In this document: positions 8,185 through 16,891 of the stretch, piece by piece
Layout of the letters: each line of letters starts with the position of its first letter
Numbering within the stretch: position 1 is the stretch's first letter
From: AP-15 sp963799085
GTDB taxonomy: Bacteria > Pseudomonadota > Alphaproteobacteria > ATCC43930 > CGMCC-115725
DNA length: 64,000 nucleotides
NCBI GenBank assembly: GCA_963799085.1
Contig: CAWCWA010000020.1
Coordinates: 203,010 to 267,009 of the forward strand
Direction: 5' to 3'
The notes under the pieces: model-generated
What the model saw: only the letters and a program-made list of their open reading frames with translations
What the model was told of the DNA's origin: nothing
The model's database searches: none
Made by a program: the position numbers and the translations under genes

Positions 8185-8217
8185 ACGGGCGGCCCCGCGA
8201 GGGTCGCCCGTTTTTTT
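8185..8217 (+). terminator. Rho-independent terminator downstream of rnpB
   Basis: ACGGGCGGCC (8185-8194) pairs with GGTCGCCCGT (8202-8211) with one mismatch across a seven-base loop and is followed by a run of seven T (8211-8217). This is the clearest intrinsic terminator seen in the window. Confidence 0.9.
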
Positions 8218-8266
8218 GTGCGGGTTTGGCGAAAAGGCGCGAATGCACCTTGCGACCCTGCGATTT

Positions 8267-8306
8267 ATGGCGCAATATTGCCATTCTTATGGCAAGGTTA
8301 TGCCAT
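8267..8306 (+). promoter_or_regulatory. Tandem palindromic operator ATGGC-N8-GCCAT x2
   Basis: Two perfect dyads, ATGGC-N8-GCCAT at 8267-8284 and again at 8289-8306, lie exactly 22 bp apart and so on the same DNA face. They end 14 bases before the ATG of the RHH gene at 8320. RHH repressors bind short inverted half-sites repeated at such intervals, so this is very probably the autoregulatory operator. Confidence 0.75.
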
Positions 8307-8319
8307 TCTTTCCGCCTCA

Positions 8320-8580
8320 ATGCCGATTGCGATGGCCAGAGAACCTAATCCTCTAAAAACAGAACTGATCACCCTTTCTCTGAATACTCGGACCATGTGG
8401 TACCTCGACCGACTGGTCGAAACCGGCCTCTATGGCAACAACCGGACCGAAGCCGCACGCAATGCGCTCTACGATCATTGCAAGCTTTTGGTATCGAACA
8501 GCACGATTCCTGCCATTCCTGGGCTCCCAGGCCGCGACGTTACGGCGTTCGATGACAATGTATCGGCATCGCGACTGTGA
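8320..8580 (+). CDS. Ribbon-helix-helix DNA-binding protein (antitoxin-like)
   Basis: 86 residues from the ATG at 8320 (a second in-frame ATG lies at 8332). LKTELITLSLNTRTMWYLDR followed by LVETGLYGNNRTEAARNALYDH has the RHH pattern: a beta strand (LITLSL), helix A (TMWYLDRLVETG), then the NRTEAARNAL helix B. The closest remembered relatives are orphan RHH proteins of alphaproteobacteria with ...ETGLYG.N.TE.A... No toxin gene is adjacent: rnpB lies upstream and mraZ downstream. The local base composition is more AT-rich than that of the neighbours. The tandem operator just upstream suggests self-repression. Confidence 0.75.
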   Translation: MPIAMAREPNPLKTELITLSLNTRTMWYLDRLVETGLYGNNRTEAARNALYDHCKLLVSNSTIPAIPGLPGRDVTAFDDNVSASRL

Positions 8581-8774
8581 GGTCATAAACGGATACTAGC
8601 ATGATTTGAACGAATGTGAAATGAGAACAATTTGTGAACAGGATATCGGGCCTCGTTTGCCTACTCGTGCAATCGCGCACTGCCGACCGTTCGCGAAACA
8701 TCTCATCGAACAAGCGGATCGCTTGACAGAGACCGAAGACGATATTTCAGAAATCTATGGTTTATCGTCATATT
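8581..8774 (+). other. AT-rich leader between the RHH gene and the dcw promoter
   Basis: No ORF is supported. The stretch is clearly AT-richer than the rest of the window. A TTGACA at 8723-8728 lacks a good -10 at the usual spacing. Otherwise nothing is recognisable before the MraZ boxes. Confidence 0.5.
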
Positions 8775-8820
8775 CCCATTGACACCCATATTAGACCCAT
8801 GATATCCCATGTTCTCCCTT
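8775..8820 (+). promoter_or_regulatory. MraZ operator overlapping the dcw promoter
   Basis: Five direct repeats of CCCAT (last one CCCTT) begin at 8775, 8785, 8796, 8806 and 8816, a period of 10-11 bp. On the minus strand they read ATGGG with five- or six-base spacers, the known layout of E. coli MraZ boxes (TGGGN repeats). A TTGACA at 8779-8784 inside the array, with a weak GATATC near 8801-8806, is the best promoter candidate for the cluster. MraZ would therefore cover the promoter. Confidence 0.82.
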
Positions 8821-8908
8821 GGACGGGTACTGCTGATGGGGGGAACTTCAGCGGTGCTGTTCGGGCGCCCCTTGCCGAGCGTCCGGGGGATGAGCGTTGG
8901 GGGTCGAA

Positions 8909-9379
8909 GTGGCACTCTTCATGTCCACTTATGCGAATAAGGTCGACCGCAAGGGGCGAGTTTCAGTGCCGGCGACCTTTCGCACCGCTCTGGCGGGCCT
9001 GCGCTCTCCCGGGATCGTCGTCTATCCAGCCATCGATGGAGAGGCCCTGGAGGGGAGCGGCATCGATCGCTTCGAAGCGATCGCCGCCCGGCTCGACCGG
9101 CTCGACCAGTCGGTCGAACAGCAGCGCCGGTCGAGGGTGATTTTCGCGAGCGCCCAGGAACTGCCGTTTGATCCCGAAGGCCGGGTAACCCTGCCCGAGC
9201 GTCTGGCCGAGTATGCGCACATAACCGAGAGCGCCGTCTTTGTCGGGCGCGGCCCGACCTTCGAGATTTGGGAGCCCGGCCGCTTTGCCGATCACGAGGC
9301 GGCCGAGCGCACCCTGGTGCGTCGCGAGGGTGCGAGATTGCCGCCGCCCGATGCCCTTGCCACGCGCGCGCCGCAATGA
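8909..9379 (+). CDS. mraZ: MraZ, transcriptional regulator of the dcw cluster
   Basis: 156 residues from GTG at 8909 (MALFMSTYANKVDRKGRVSVP), preceded by a G-rich Shine-Dalgarno six bases upstream. The family usually starts with precisely this MALF-type sequence, so the in-frame TTG at 8897 is less likely. It has two AbrB-like SpoVT domains: DRKGRVSVPATFR in the first and DPEGRVTLPERLAEYA in the second. It forms a ring and binds the repeats at 8775-8820. The stop TGA overlaps the rsmH ATG (ATGA), indicating translational coupling. Confidence 0.95.
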   Translation: MALFMSTYANKVDRKGRVSVPATFRTALAGLRSPGIVVYPAIDGEALEGSGIDRFEAIAARLDRLDQSVEQQRRSRVIFASAQELPFDPEGRVTLPERLAEYAHITESAVFVGRGPTFEIWEPGRFADHEAAERTLVRREGARLPPPDALATRAPQ

Positions 9380-10410
9380 CACCGAAAAGCGAGGCCGGTT
9401 TTCGCGGGGCGACGCCCGAGGGGGAGGCGGTGAGCCGCGGGCACGTGCCGGTTCTCCTCGACGCTGTCCTTGCCGCGTTGATGCCGCGCGATGGCGCCCT
9501 CTACGTCGACGCCACGTTCGGCGATGGCGGCTACACCGCCGGCCTTCTCGGGGCGGCCGAGTGTCGCGTCGTCGCGATCGACCGCGATCCCGAGGCGGTG
9601 CAGCGAGGCCGCGAACTGGTCCGCCGGCACCCTGATCGCCTGATCGTCCTCGAAGGCAATTTCGCCGACATGGCGGCGTTGCTCGCTCCGGTCACCACCG
9701 GTCCGATCGCCGGCATCGCGTTCGATCTCGGAGTTTCCTCGAACCAGCTCGACGCGGCTGAGCGCGGGTTTTCGTTTCGTCTCGACGGGCCACTCGACAT
9801 GCGGATGGGCGCCTCGGGGAAGAGCGCGGCCGATCTCGTGGCGAGCCTGCCGGCCGACGATCTCGCCCGGCTGATCTCCAGCCTCGGCGAGGAGCGCCAT
9901 GCCCGGCGCATCGCCCGGGCGATTGTGGCGGCGCGGCAGGACCGTCCGATTGAGCGCACGACCGAACTCGCCGCCATCGTGCGGGCGGCGGCGCGGGCCG
10001 AACCGGGGATCGACCCCGCGACCCGGACTTTTCAGGCCTTGCGCATCGCCGTCAATGACGAGCTGGGCGAACTCGACCGCGGTCTGGGCGCGGCGGAAAT
10101 GCTGTTGACGGCGGGAGGGAGGCTTGCCGTCGTCGCCTTCCATTCGCTCGAGGATCGTCAGGTCAAGGCGTTTCTGCGCAAACGCAACGCCACGACGGAA
10201 CCGGTTTCGCGGCACGCTCCGCCGGCGCCGCACCCGGCGCCCACGTTCAAACTGCTGAGCCGCCGCGCGGTCAGGCCGGGAGCTGCCGAAATCGCGCGCA
10301 ACCCACGGGCTCGGTCGGCGCGGCTGCGCGCGGCGGAGCGAACTGCAGCGCCGGCATGGCCAGCGCGCGCGCCGCTGCGGCGCCGCGTCCGGGACGGAGC
10401 GGCGACATGA
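9376..10410 (+). CDS. rsmH: 16S rRNA (cytosine1402-N4)-methyltransferase
   Basis: 345-codon reading frame (344 residues). RsmH (MraW) methylates N4 of C1402 in 16S rRNA using SAM. The sequence contains HVPVLLDAVLAAL, DATFGDGGYTAGLL (the SAM-binding G-loop), VVAIDRDPEAV, FDLGVSSNQLD, and GFSFRLDGPLDMRM, all signature regions, and near the C-terminus VVAFHSLEDRQVKAFL. The start ATG overlaps the mraZ stop, and the stop overlaps the ftsL ATG. Confidence 0.96.
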   Translation: MTPKSEAGFRGATPEGEAVSRGHVPVLLDAVLAALMPRDGALYVDATFGDGGYTAGLLGAAECRVVAIDRDPEAVQRGRELVRRHPDRLIVLEGNFADMAALLAPVTTGPIAGIAFDLGVSSNQLDAAERGFSFRLDGPLDMRMGASGKSAADLVASLPADDLARLISSLGEERHARRIARAIVAARQDRPIERTTELAAIVRAAARAEPGIDPATRTFQALRIAVNDELGELDRGLGAAEMLLTAGGRLAVVAFHSLEDRQVKAFLRKRNATTEPVSRHAPPAPHPAPTFKLLSRRAVRPGAAEIARNPRARSARLRAAERTAAPAWPARAPLRRRVRDGAAT

Positions 10411-10997
10411 GCCGGCTTTCCACGCTCTTCTGGCTGCTGCTCGTTTCGGCGGCCGGTTTTGCCATGTTCGCCGTCAAATACGAGGTTCAGGCGCTCGACG
10501 ACGAACTGACCCGAACAAGAAAGGCGGCCGCCGCCGAACAGCATGAAATCCGCGTGCTCGACGCCGAGTGGGCCTACCTCACCCGCCCCGATACTCTCGA
10601 GGACATGAACCGTCGCTTTTTGTCGCTGGGTCCGATCGCCACCAACCAATTGCGGACCGGCATCGCCGAGCTGCCGATGCGCCCGGTTCCGCCCGCGCCG
10701 GTCAACCCCGCGCCGGACGCAGTCGCAGTCGCCGCCGGGGCGCCGTCGGCGGCACTAGCATCGCCCGAGGCCTTGCCGGTCGGCGCCGCAGTCTCCCCGC
10801 TCGCATCCGCACAGCAGCCCGCCGATCCGGCGCCAATCGGCGAGCCGCCGCCCGCCGCAGCTGCCACTGCGCCGAAACCGGTTCTCGCCGCCGCGGCGAT
10901 CCGCCCGGCGGTGGTAAAGGCTGCGGCCAAGCGCGAAGCGCCGAGACATCCCAAATCGCTCGACGAATTGATCACGCAGATCGCGGCGTCCCGGTAA
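10407..10997 (+). CDS. ftsL: Cell division protein FtsL
   Basis: 196-residue bitopic divisome protein. A short cytoplasmic N-terminus is followed by one transmembrane helix (LFWLLLVSAAGFAMFAVKYE) and a periplasmic coiled coil (VQALDDELTRTRKAAAAEQHEI, RVLDAEWAYLTRPD). It acts with FtsB and FtsQ to activate FtsWI. The conserved EWAYLTRP motif is typical of alphaproteobacterial FtsL. A long Ala/Pro-rich C-terminal tail makes it larger than E. coli FtsL (121 residues). The gene is tightly packed between rsmH and ftsI with overlapping stop and start codons. Confidence 0.93.
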   Translation: MSRLSTLFWLLLVSAAGFAMFAVKYEVQALDDELTRTRKAAAAEQHEIRVLDAEWAYLTRPDTLEDMNRRFLSLGPIATNQLRTGIAELPMRPVPPAPVNPAPDAVAVAAGAPSAALASPEALPVGAAVSPLASAQQPADPAPIGEPPPAAAATAPKPVLAAAAIRPAVVKAAAKREAPRHPKSLDELITQIAASR

Positions 10998-12769
10998 TGC
11001 TGGCAACTCAACATCCCGACGACAATCCTTGTCGTCCACGACACTTCAAACCGCCGCCCTGCGCCCCGGTGATCCCCGAGGGCCCGGCCCGGCAGGCAGT
11101 CGAAATCTGCCGCACTCGCCTCCTCGTCACCGGTCTTCTGTTCGCGGTGATCTTTGCCGTCGTGGCCCTGCGCGTGGTCGATGTCGTGCTGATCGGCGGC
11201 GGGGCTGCGGAATTGAGTGTCGGCCGGATCCGCCCGATCAAGCCGCCCATACCCGGCCGAGCCGATATCGTGGACCGCAACGGCCGCCTTCTCGCTACGA
11301 CACTCGACAGCCCATCGCTCTTCGCCAATCCGAAGCAGATCATCGACGCCGCCGACGCCACGCAAAAGCTTGCCAAAGTTTTGCCGAGCCTCAGCACCGC
11401 TCAGGTCTACGCCAAGCTGACCTCGGAAAAGAGCTTTGTCTGGATCAAGCGTCACCTGACCCCGCACGAGCAATTCGAGGTCAACCGTCTCGGGATCCCG
11501 GGGCTCGATTTCGAGCATGAGGATCGCCGGGTCTATCCCGATGGCGGGCTGACGGCGCACGCGGTCGGCTATGTCGGGATCGACAATTTGGGGTTCGCCG
11601 GGATCGAACGCGGCCTCGATGATGTGCTCAAGGGGCGCCGCGAACCGCTGCAGCTGTCGATCGATCTGCGTCTGCAATATGTTCTACGCGAGGAGCTGCA
11701 GCACGTAATCGACGATTTCACCGCCAAGGGCGGCGGCGGCTTGATCATGGATGTTAACACCGGCGAAATCCTGGCGATGGTCTCGCTGCCGGATTTCGAT
11801 CCGAACCGTCCGGGGGCGCCTGATCCCGAGCATCCCGACATCCCGATCGCCGACCGGATGTTCAACCGGATTACGCTGGGCGATTATGAGTTGGGCTCGG
11901 TATTCAAGGTCTTTACGGTGGCGATGGCGCTCGACTACGGCACCGCTTCGATGACGAGCGGGTATGATGCGAGCCATCCGATCCGCATAGGCCGGTTTTC
12001 GATCGGCGATTATCACGGCAAGCATCGCTGGCTTAGCTTGCCGGAAATCCTGATGTATTCCTCGAACATCGGCGCCGCGCGAATGGCGGTTGACGTCGGC
12101 GCCCAACGCCAGCGGGAGTTTCTCGCCCGTCTCGGCCTTCTGAAGCCGCCAACGCTGGAGATCTCCGAGGTGGCGACGCCGCGCTATCCGGCGAAGTGGC
12201 GCGAGGTCAATGTCATGACCGTCGCCTTCGGCCACGGAATTTCGGTGACGCCGGTCGGGTTTGCGACCGCCGCCGCCGCTCTGGTCAACGGCGGGGTCTT
12301 GCATCAGGCGACCCTGCTCAAGCTGCCGCCCGGTTACGCCCCGCAAGGGCGTCAGGTGATCTCCGCCAAGACTTCGGAGCGGATGCGCAAACTGTTGCGC
12401 TTGGTGGTCGAATACGGCACCGGGAAGATGGCGGCCGCACCCGGCTATGTCGTGGGCGGCAAGACCGGCACCGCCGACAAGGTGCAGGGAAAGCACTACG
12501 CCGAAAGAAAGCTCCTTTCGAGCTTTCTTGGCGTGTTCCCGATGAACGACCCGAAATATCTTATCCTGACGATGGTCGACGAGCCGCATCCCAACAAGCA
12601 GAGCCATGGCTACGCCACCGCGGGCTGGACCGTGGCGCCGGCGACCAGTCGCATCGTCAAGCGCATAGCGCCCCTCCTCGGCGTCCAGCCGGTCGACGAA
12701 AATGCGCCTGAAATCCAGAGGGCGTTGACGGTCGAAAGCCTGCAGGGCAAGCGGATTGAGGCTTACTGA
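10997..12769 (+). CDS. ftsI: Septal peptidoglycan transpeptidase FtsI (PBP3)
   Basis: 590-residue class B penicillin-binding protein that crosslinks septal peptidoglycan with FtsW. The transmembrane helix is around residues 42-62, followed by a PBP dimer domain with PIPGRADIVDRNGRLLAT. The transpeptidase domain carries all three motifs: S301-V-F-K304, S355-S-N357 and K489-T-G491. The ATG at 10997 shares a base with the ftsL stop. The start of murE lies within its last codons. Confidence 0.96.
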   Translation: MLATQHPDDNPCRPRHFKPPPCAPVIPEGPARQAVEICRTRLLVTGLLFAVIFAVVALRVVDVVLIGGGAAELSVGRIRPIKPPIPGRADIVDRNGRLLATTLDSPSLFANPKQIIDAADATQKLAKVLPSLSTAQVYAKLTSEKSFVWIKRHLTPHEQFEVNRLGIPGLDFEHEDRRVYPDGGLTAHAVGYVGIDNLGFAGIERGLDDVLKGRREPLQLSIDLRLQYVLREELQHVIDDFTAKGGGGLIMDVNTGEILAMVSLPDFDPNRPGAPDPEHPDIPIADRMFNRITLGDYELGSVFKVFTVAMALDYGTASMTSGYDASHPIRIGRFSIGDYHGKHRWLSLPEILMYSSNIGAARMAVDVGAQRQREFLARLGLLKPPTLEISEVATPRYPAKWREVNVMTVAFGHGISVTPVGFATAAAALVNGGVLHQATLLKLPPGYAPQGRQVISAKTSERMRKLLRLVVEYGTGKMAAAPGYVVGGKTGTADKVQGKHYAERKLLSSFLGVFPMNDPKYLILTMVDEPHPNKQSHGYATAGWTVAPATSRIVKRIAPLLGVQPVDENAPEIQRALTVESLQGKRIEAY

Positions 12770-14225
12770 ACTGCTCGATGCGCCGGGCGCGCTGCCGCCG
12801 CACGACCCCGAGATCACCGGGGTCAGCGCCGATTCGCGACAGGTGCGGCCGGGCTTTTTGTTTATCGCCCAGCCCGGCACGCGTCGGCACGGTGCGGCCT
12901 TTGCCGACGAGGCCGCAGAGCGAGGAGCCGTCGCTATCCTAACCGATCTGCCCGACGCGCTCGACCTGCCCGTCGCGGCGCGCGCGCGCCTCGCAATCGT
13001 CGCCGACCCCAACCCCAATCGCCGGCTGGCCCTGCTTGCGGCGCGGTTTTGGGGCCGACAGCCGCGCGCCGTCGCAGCCGTCACCGGCACCAACGGCAAG
13101 ACCTCGGTTGTCCATTTCACTCGCGAAATCTGGACCGCCCTTGGGCATTCTGCGGCGAGCCTCGGCACGCTCGGCCTCGTCACCGCTGCCGGCCGCCGTC
13201 CGGGGTCGCTGACCACGCCCGACCCGGTGGCGCTGCATCGCGATCTGGCGGCGCTTGCCGCGGCGGGGGTCGACCATGCGGCGATCGAGGCGTCGAGTCA
13301 TGGGCTCGATCAATACCGGCTCGACGGTGTTGCGATCGCGGCCGCTGCCTTTACCAATCTGACCCGCGACCATCTCGACTATCACGTGGACATGGCGAGG
13401 TATCGGGCGGCGAAAGAACGCCTCTTCACCGAACTCCTCGGCGCCGGGGCTCCGGCTGTGATCAATCGCGACAGCGAGGAATTCTCGCGCCTTGCGATGA
13501 TTTGCCGGGATCTCGGCCATCCGGTGCTTGCCTATGGTGCCGAAATCGGCGCGGATCTGCGGCTGGTCGATCGCGAGCCGGATGAACTCGGGCAGAGATT
13601 ACGTCTCGACATCTTTGGCCGGCGGTTTGAGTTGCGCTTGCCGCTCGCCGGCGCCTTTCAGGCAGGCAATGCATTGGCGGCACTGGGGCTGGTGATTGCG
13701 GCCGGCGCCGATCGGGCAACCGCGACCGAGGCGCTAACCGGCCTGACCGGCGTCCCCGGTAGGCTTGAATTCGTCGCCAAGACCAAGAACGGCGGTGCCG
13801 TAGTCGTCGATTACGCCCATACGCCCGATGCGCTCGCGACCGTGCTTGGGGCGCTGCGTCCGCACACCGCGGGCCGTCTCGTCGCGCTCTTCGGCTGCGG
13901 CGGTGATCGCGACGCCGGCAAGCGGCCGCTGATGGGAGAGGTCGCCACCAGTCTCGCCGACCTTGTCTATGTCACCGATGACAATCCGCGCGGCGAAGAC
14001 CCGGGCGCCATCCGCTGTGCGGTGCTCGCTGGGGCGCCGGGGGCAATCGAGATCGGCGACCGCCGTCAGGCCATCGCCGCGACTATCGCCGAATTGCGCC
14101 GAGGCGATGTGCTCCTCGTCGCCGGCAAGGGGCATGAGACGGGACAGATCGTCGGCGACGAGATTCATCCCTTCGACGACGCGGCGGTGGCGCGAGAGAT
14201 CGCCTTGTCAGGGGACGGTCGGTGA
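12756..14225 (+). CDS. murE: UDP-MurNAc-L-Ala-D-Glu:meso-DAP ligase
   Basis: 489 residues. Adds meso-diaminopimelate to the peptidoglycan stem peptide. The ATP-binding loop VTGTNGKTS is at about residues 110-117, and the DNPR motif (VTDDNPRGEDPGAIR), which selects meso-DAP, is present. The TTG start (MRLTELLDAPG) is chosen because it matches the family N-terminus; it overlaps ftsI by 14 bases. Its TGA overlaps the murF GTG start. Confidence 0.96.
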   Translation: MRLTELLDAPGALPPHDPEITGVSADSRQVRPGFLFIAQPGTRRHGAAFADEAAERGAVAILTDLPDALDLPVAARARLAIVADPNPNRRLALLAARFWGRQPRAVAAVTGTNGKTSVVHFTREIWTALGHSAASLGTLGLVTAAGRRPGSLTTPDPVALHRDLAALAAAGVDHAAIEASSHGLDQYRLDGVAIAAAAFTNLTRDHLDYHVDMARYRAAKERLFTELLGAGAPAVINRDSEEFSRLAMICRDLGHPVLAYGAEIGADLRLVDREPDELGQRLRLDIFGRRFELRLPLAGAFQAGNALAALGLVIAAGADRATATEALTGLTGVPGRLEFVAKTKNGGAVVVDYAHTPDALATVLGALRPHTAGRLVALFGCGGDRDAGKRPLMGEVATSLADLVYVTDDNPRGEDPGAIRCAVLAGAPGAIEIGDRRQAIAATIAELRRGDVLLVAGKGHETGQIVGDEIHPFDDAAVAREIALSGDGR

Positions 14226-15625
14226 CGGCCCTCTGGCGGGCGGTGGAAGTTGCGGCCGCGACCGGCGGGTCGTCCGCCCTCGATTGGTCCGCCTCAGGCG
14301 TCTCGATCGACAGTCGAACGCTGGCACCCGGGGATTTGTTCGTCGCCTTGCGCGGGCCGAACCATGACGGCCACGATTTCGTTTGGGCCGCGCTGGAGCA
14401 TGGTGCCGCGGCGGCGATCGTCGACCGCGCCGTCGCCGGATTGCCGGCGGGGGCGCCGCTGCATTTCGTCGACGACACCCTCGCCGCCCTGACGGCGCTC
14501 GGCGCCGCGGCTCGGCAGCGCAGCCGCGCCCGCGTCGTCGCGGTGACCGGCAGCGTGGGCAAGACCGGGACCAAGGAGGCGCTGCGCCTCGCGTTCGGGG
14601 TCCTCGCGCCGACCTACGCCTCGGCGGGCGGCCTCAACAATCATTGGGGCGCGCCGCTGTCGTTGGCTCGCCTGCCGCCCGAGGCCGGTTATGGCGTCTT
14701 CGAGCTCGGCATGAACCATGCCGGCGAGATCGCCGTCCTAAGCCGCCTCGTGCAGCCGCATGTCGCGGTGATTACGACGGTCGAGCCGGCGCATTTAGGG
14801 TTCTTCGCCTCGGTCGAGGAGATCGCCGACGCCAAGGCCGAGATCTTTCTCGGCCTAGAGCCGGGCGGCGTCGCCGTGCTCAATCGCGACAATTCGCACT
14901 ATCCGCTGCTTGCCGCCGCGGCGCGTCGGGCCGGCGCTCGGGTGATCGGTTTTGGGACGCACCGGGAGGCCGAGGCGCAACTTCTCGAAAGCGCGTTTGA
15001 TTCCGAAGGCAGCACGCTCCAAGCAGCAATCCTCGGACAAAGGGTGCGCTGGCGCCTACGCACCCCGGGCCGGCATTGGGCGATGAATACGCTTGCCGTA
15101 CTGGCGGCAGTGCGAGCCTTGAGCGATGACCTTGATCCTGCCGCGGCGGCGCTCGGTGACTTCAAGCCGTTGCCCGGACGCGGAGAACGCGTTGATCTGC
15201 TCTGGCGCGGCGGCCCGCTGACGCTGATCGATGAAAGCTATAATGCGAGCCCCGCGGCGATGCGGGCGGCGCTGTCGGTCCTCGGCGCGACGCCGCTGGC
15301 GGCAGGCGGCAGGCGCGTGGCGGTGCTGGGTGACATGCTCGAATTGGGCAATGCCGCGGCGGCCTTGCATCGCGACCTGGCGGCGCCAATCGAAGCGGCG
15401 AAAATCGACCGGGTCTTTCTCGTGGGCACGATGATGGAGGCGCTCGACGCGGCGCTGCCCCAATCGCTCCGTGGCGGCTTGTGGCCGACCCCGGAGGCGG
15501 TTATCCCTGCCCTTCTAGACTTTCTCGAACCCGGCGACGTCATCACCGTCAAAGGCTCCCGCGGCGTGGGCACCGGCCGGATCGTCGATGGGCTGCGGGC
15601 GGCGGCGACGCGGCCCGAGGCATGA
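14222..15625 (+). CDS. murF: UDP-MurNAc-tripeptide:D-Ala-D-Ala ligase
   Basis: 467 residues. Completes the UDP-MurNAc-pentapeptide. It has an N-terminal substrate-binding domain with SIDSRTLAPGDLFVAL, the ATP loop VTGSVGKTGTKE, then LNNHWGAPLSLARLPPE and FELGMNHAGEIAVLS, and a Mur ligase C-domain with DESYNASPAAMRAAL and VAVLGDMLELG. The GTG start overlaps the murE stop by four bases. Intact. Confidence 0.96.
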   Translation: MTALWRAVEVAAATGGSSALDWSASGVSIDSRTLAPGDLFVALRGPNHDGHDFVWAALEHGAAAAIVDRAVAGLPAGAPLHFVDDTLAALTALGAAARQRSRARVVAVTGSVGKTGTKEALRLAFGVLAPTYASAGGLNNHWGAPLSLARLPPEAGYGVFELGMNHAGEIAVLSRLVQPHVAVITTVEPAHLGFFASVEEIADAKAEIFLGLEPGGVAVLNRDNSHYPLLAAAARRAGARVIGFGTHREAEAQLLESAFDSEGSTLQAAILGQRVRWRLRTPGRHWAMNTLAVLAAVRALSDDLDPAAAALGDFKPLPGRGERVDLLWRGGPLTLIDESYNASPAAMRAALSVLGATPLAAGGRRVAVLGDMLELGNAAAALHRDLAAPIEAAKIDRVFLVGTMMEALDAALPQSLRGGLWPTPEAVIPALLDFLEPGDVITVKGSRGVGTGRIVDGLRAAATRPEA

Positions 15626-15629
15626 GCCG

Positions 15630-16717
15630 ATGCTCTATCCCCTGCTTTATCCCTTCGCCGACCAATTCCAAGGCTTCAATCTTTTTCGCTACATAACGTT
15701 TCGCTCGGGCGGCGCCGTCGTCACCGCGCTGTTGATCAGCTTTATTTGCGGGCCGCGGATCATCGCCTGGCTGCGATCGAAACAGACGAACGGTCAGCCG
15801 ATTTGCGCCGACGGCCCGGCCGGGCACCTGGTGCGCAAGAAGGGAACGCCGACGATGGGCGGCTTTCTGATCTTGCTGGCGTTGACGATAGCGACCCTGC
15901 TCTGGGCCGATCTCGCCAATCCCTATGTCTGGATCGTTCTGCTCCTCACGGTCGGGTTCGGGCTGATCGGGTTTGTCGACGATTATTGTAAGCTGACCCG
16001 CAACTCGCATCGCGGTCTTGCCGGAAGGACCAAGCTGGCGCTCGAAATCACCCTCGGCGCCGTCGCCTGCGTGAGCCTCGCCTACGTCACGCCGGCACCG
16101 TTTGCGAACGCGCTCGCCGTGCCTTTTTTCAAGACCGTGCTGCTCGACCTCGGGTGGTTCTATCTGCCGTTCGGCGTCTTGGTCATCGTCGGCGCTTCCA
16201 ACGCGGTCAATCTGACGGACGGTCTCGATGGGCTGGCGATCGTTCCCTCGATGATCGCAGCCGGCTGTTTCGCGATGATCGCCTACCTCGTCGGCAATGC
16301 GATTTTCGCCAATTACCTTCAGATCCACCACGTTCCGGGCGCCGGCGAACTCGCGGTGTTCTGCGGCGCCATGGTTGGGGCGAGCCTCGGCTTTCTGTGG
16401 TTCAACGCGCCGCCGGCCATGGTTTTCATGGGCGACACCGGCTCGCTGTCGATCGGCGCCGCACTTGGCGCGATCAGCGTCGTCACCAAGCACGAGCTCG
16501 TCCTGGCGATCATCGGCGGGCTGTTCGTCCTCGAAGCGGTGTCGGTCATCGTCCAGGTCGCAAGTTTCAAGTTAACCGGCCGCCGAATTTTCGGATGGCG
16601 CCGCTGCACCATCATTTCGAACAGAAAGGTTGGGAAGAACCGACGATCGTGATCCGCTTTTGGATCATCGCCTGGATCCTGGCAATCGCCGGGTTGGCGA
16701 CTTTGAAGTTGCGGTAG
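15630..16717 (+). CDS. mraY: Phospho-MurNAc-pentapeptide translocase, frameshifted near 16591
   Basis: Makes lipid I from UDP-MurNAc-pentapeptide and undecaprenyl phosphate at the inner membrane. Motifs: KKGTPTMGGFLIL, GFVDDYCKL (catalytic Asp pair), NAVNLTDGLDGLA, FMGDTGSLSIG. After ...LTGRRIF the frame breaks. With one base restored at 16591-16592 the protein continues RMAPLHHHFEQKGWEEP, the universally conserved loop, and ends IAGLATLKLR at TAG 16715-16717. The loss of one C in a TTTC(C)GG context is probably a sequence error, because the downstream residues are perfectly conserved. Confidence 0.93.
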
Positions 16718-16891
16718 CGCCGGCATGAAGCTCCGCCCCAGCGCATATCCGGTAGCCGAGCTTCACCAGATACGCTACATGTGTGGTGATGGGGGTTTCG
16801 GACGAGCGCGGCGGTTCTCGCCAGTTCCGGCAAAGGGCGCGCGTGTCCCTTCCAATGGCAGGTTCCGCCTCACATGTGCTGATGACTGGCC
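16718..16891 (+). other. Gap where murD is expected; murD absent
   Basis: In the canonical dcw order murD lies between mraY and ftsW. Here only 174 bases separate them, in a cluster whose other genes mostly overlap. A 56-codon ORF (16725-16895; MKLRPSAYPVAELHQIRYMC...) crosses the gap and overlaps the ftsW start, but it shows no Mur ligase motif. I see no murD remnant in any frame, and no murD elsewhere in the window. Confidence 0.75.

Noticed and set aside
9292..10233. Long minus-strand ORF opposite rsmH, and similar antisense ORFs throughout the dcw cluster
   Set aside because: They mirror the codon structure of strongly supported genes and show no recognisable protein motifs.
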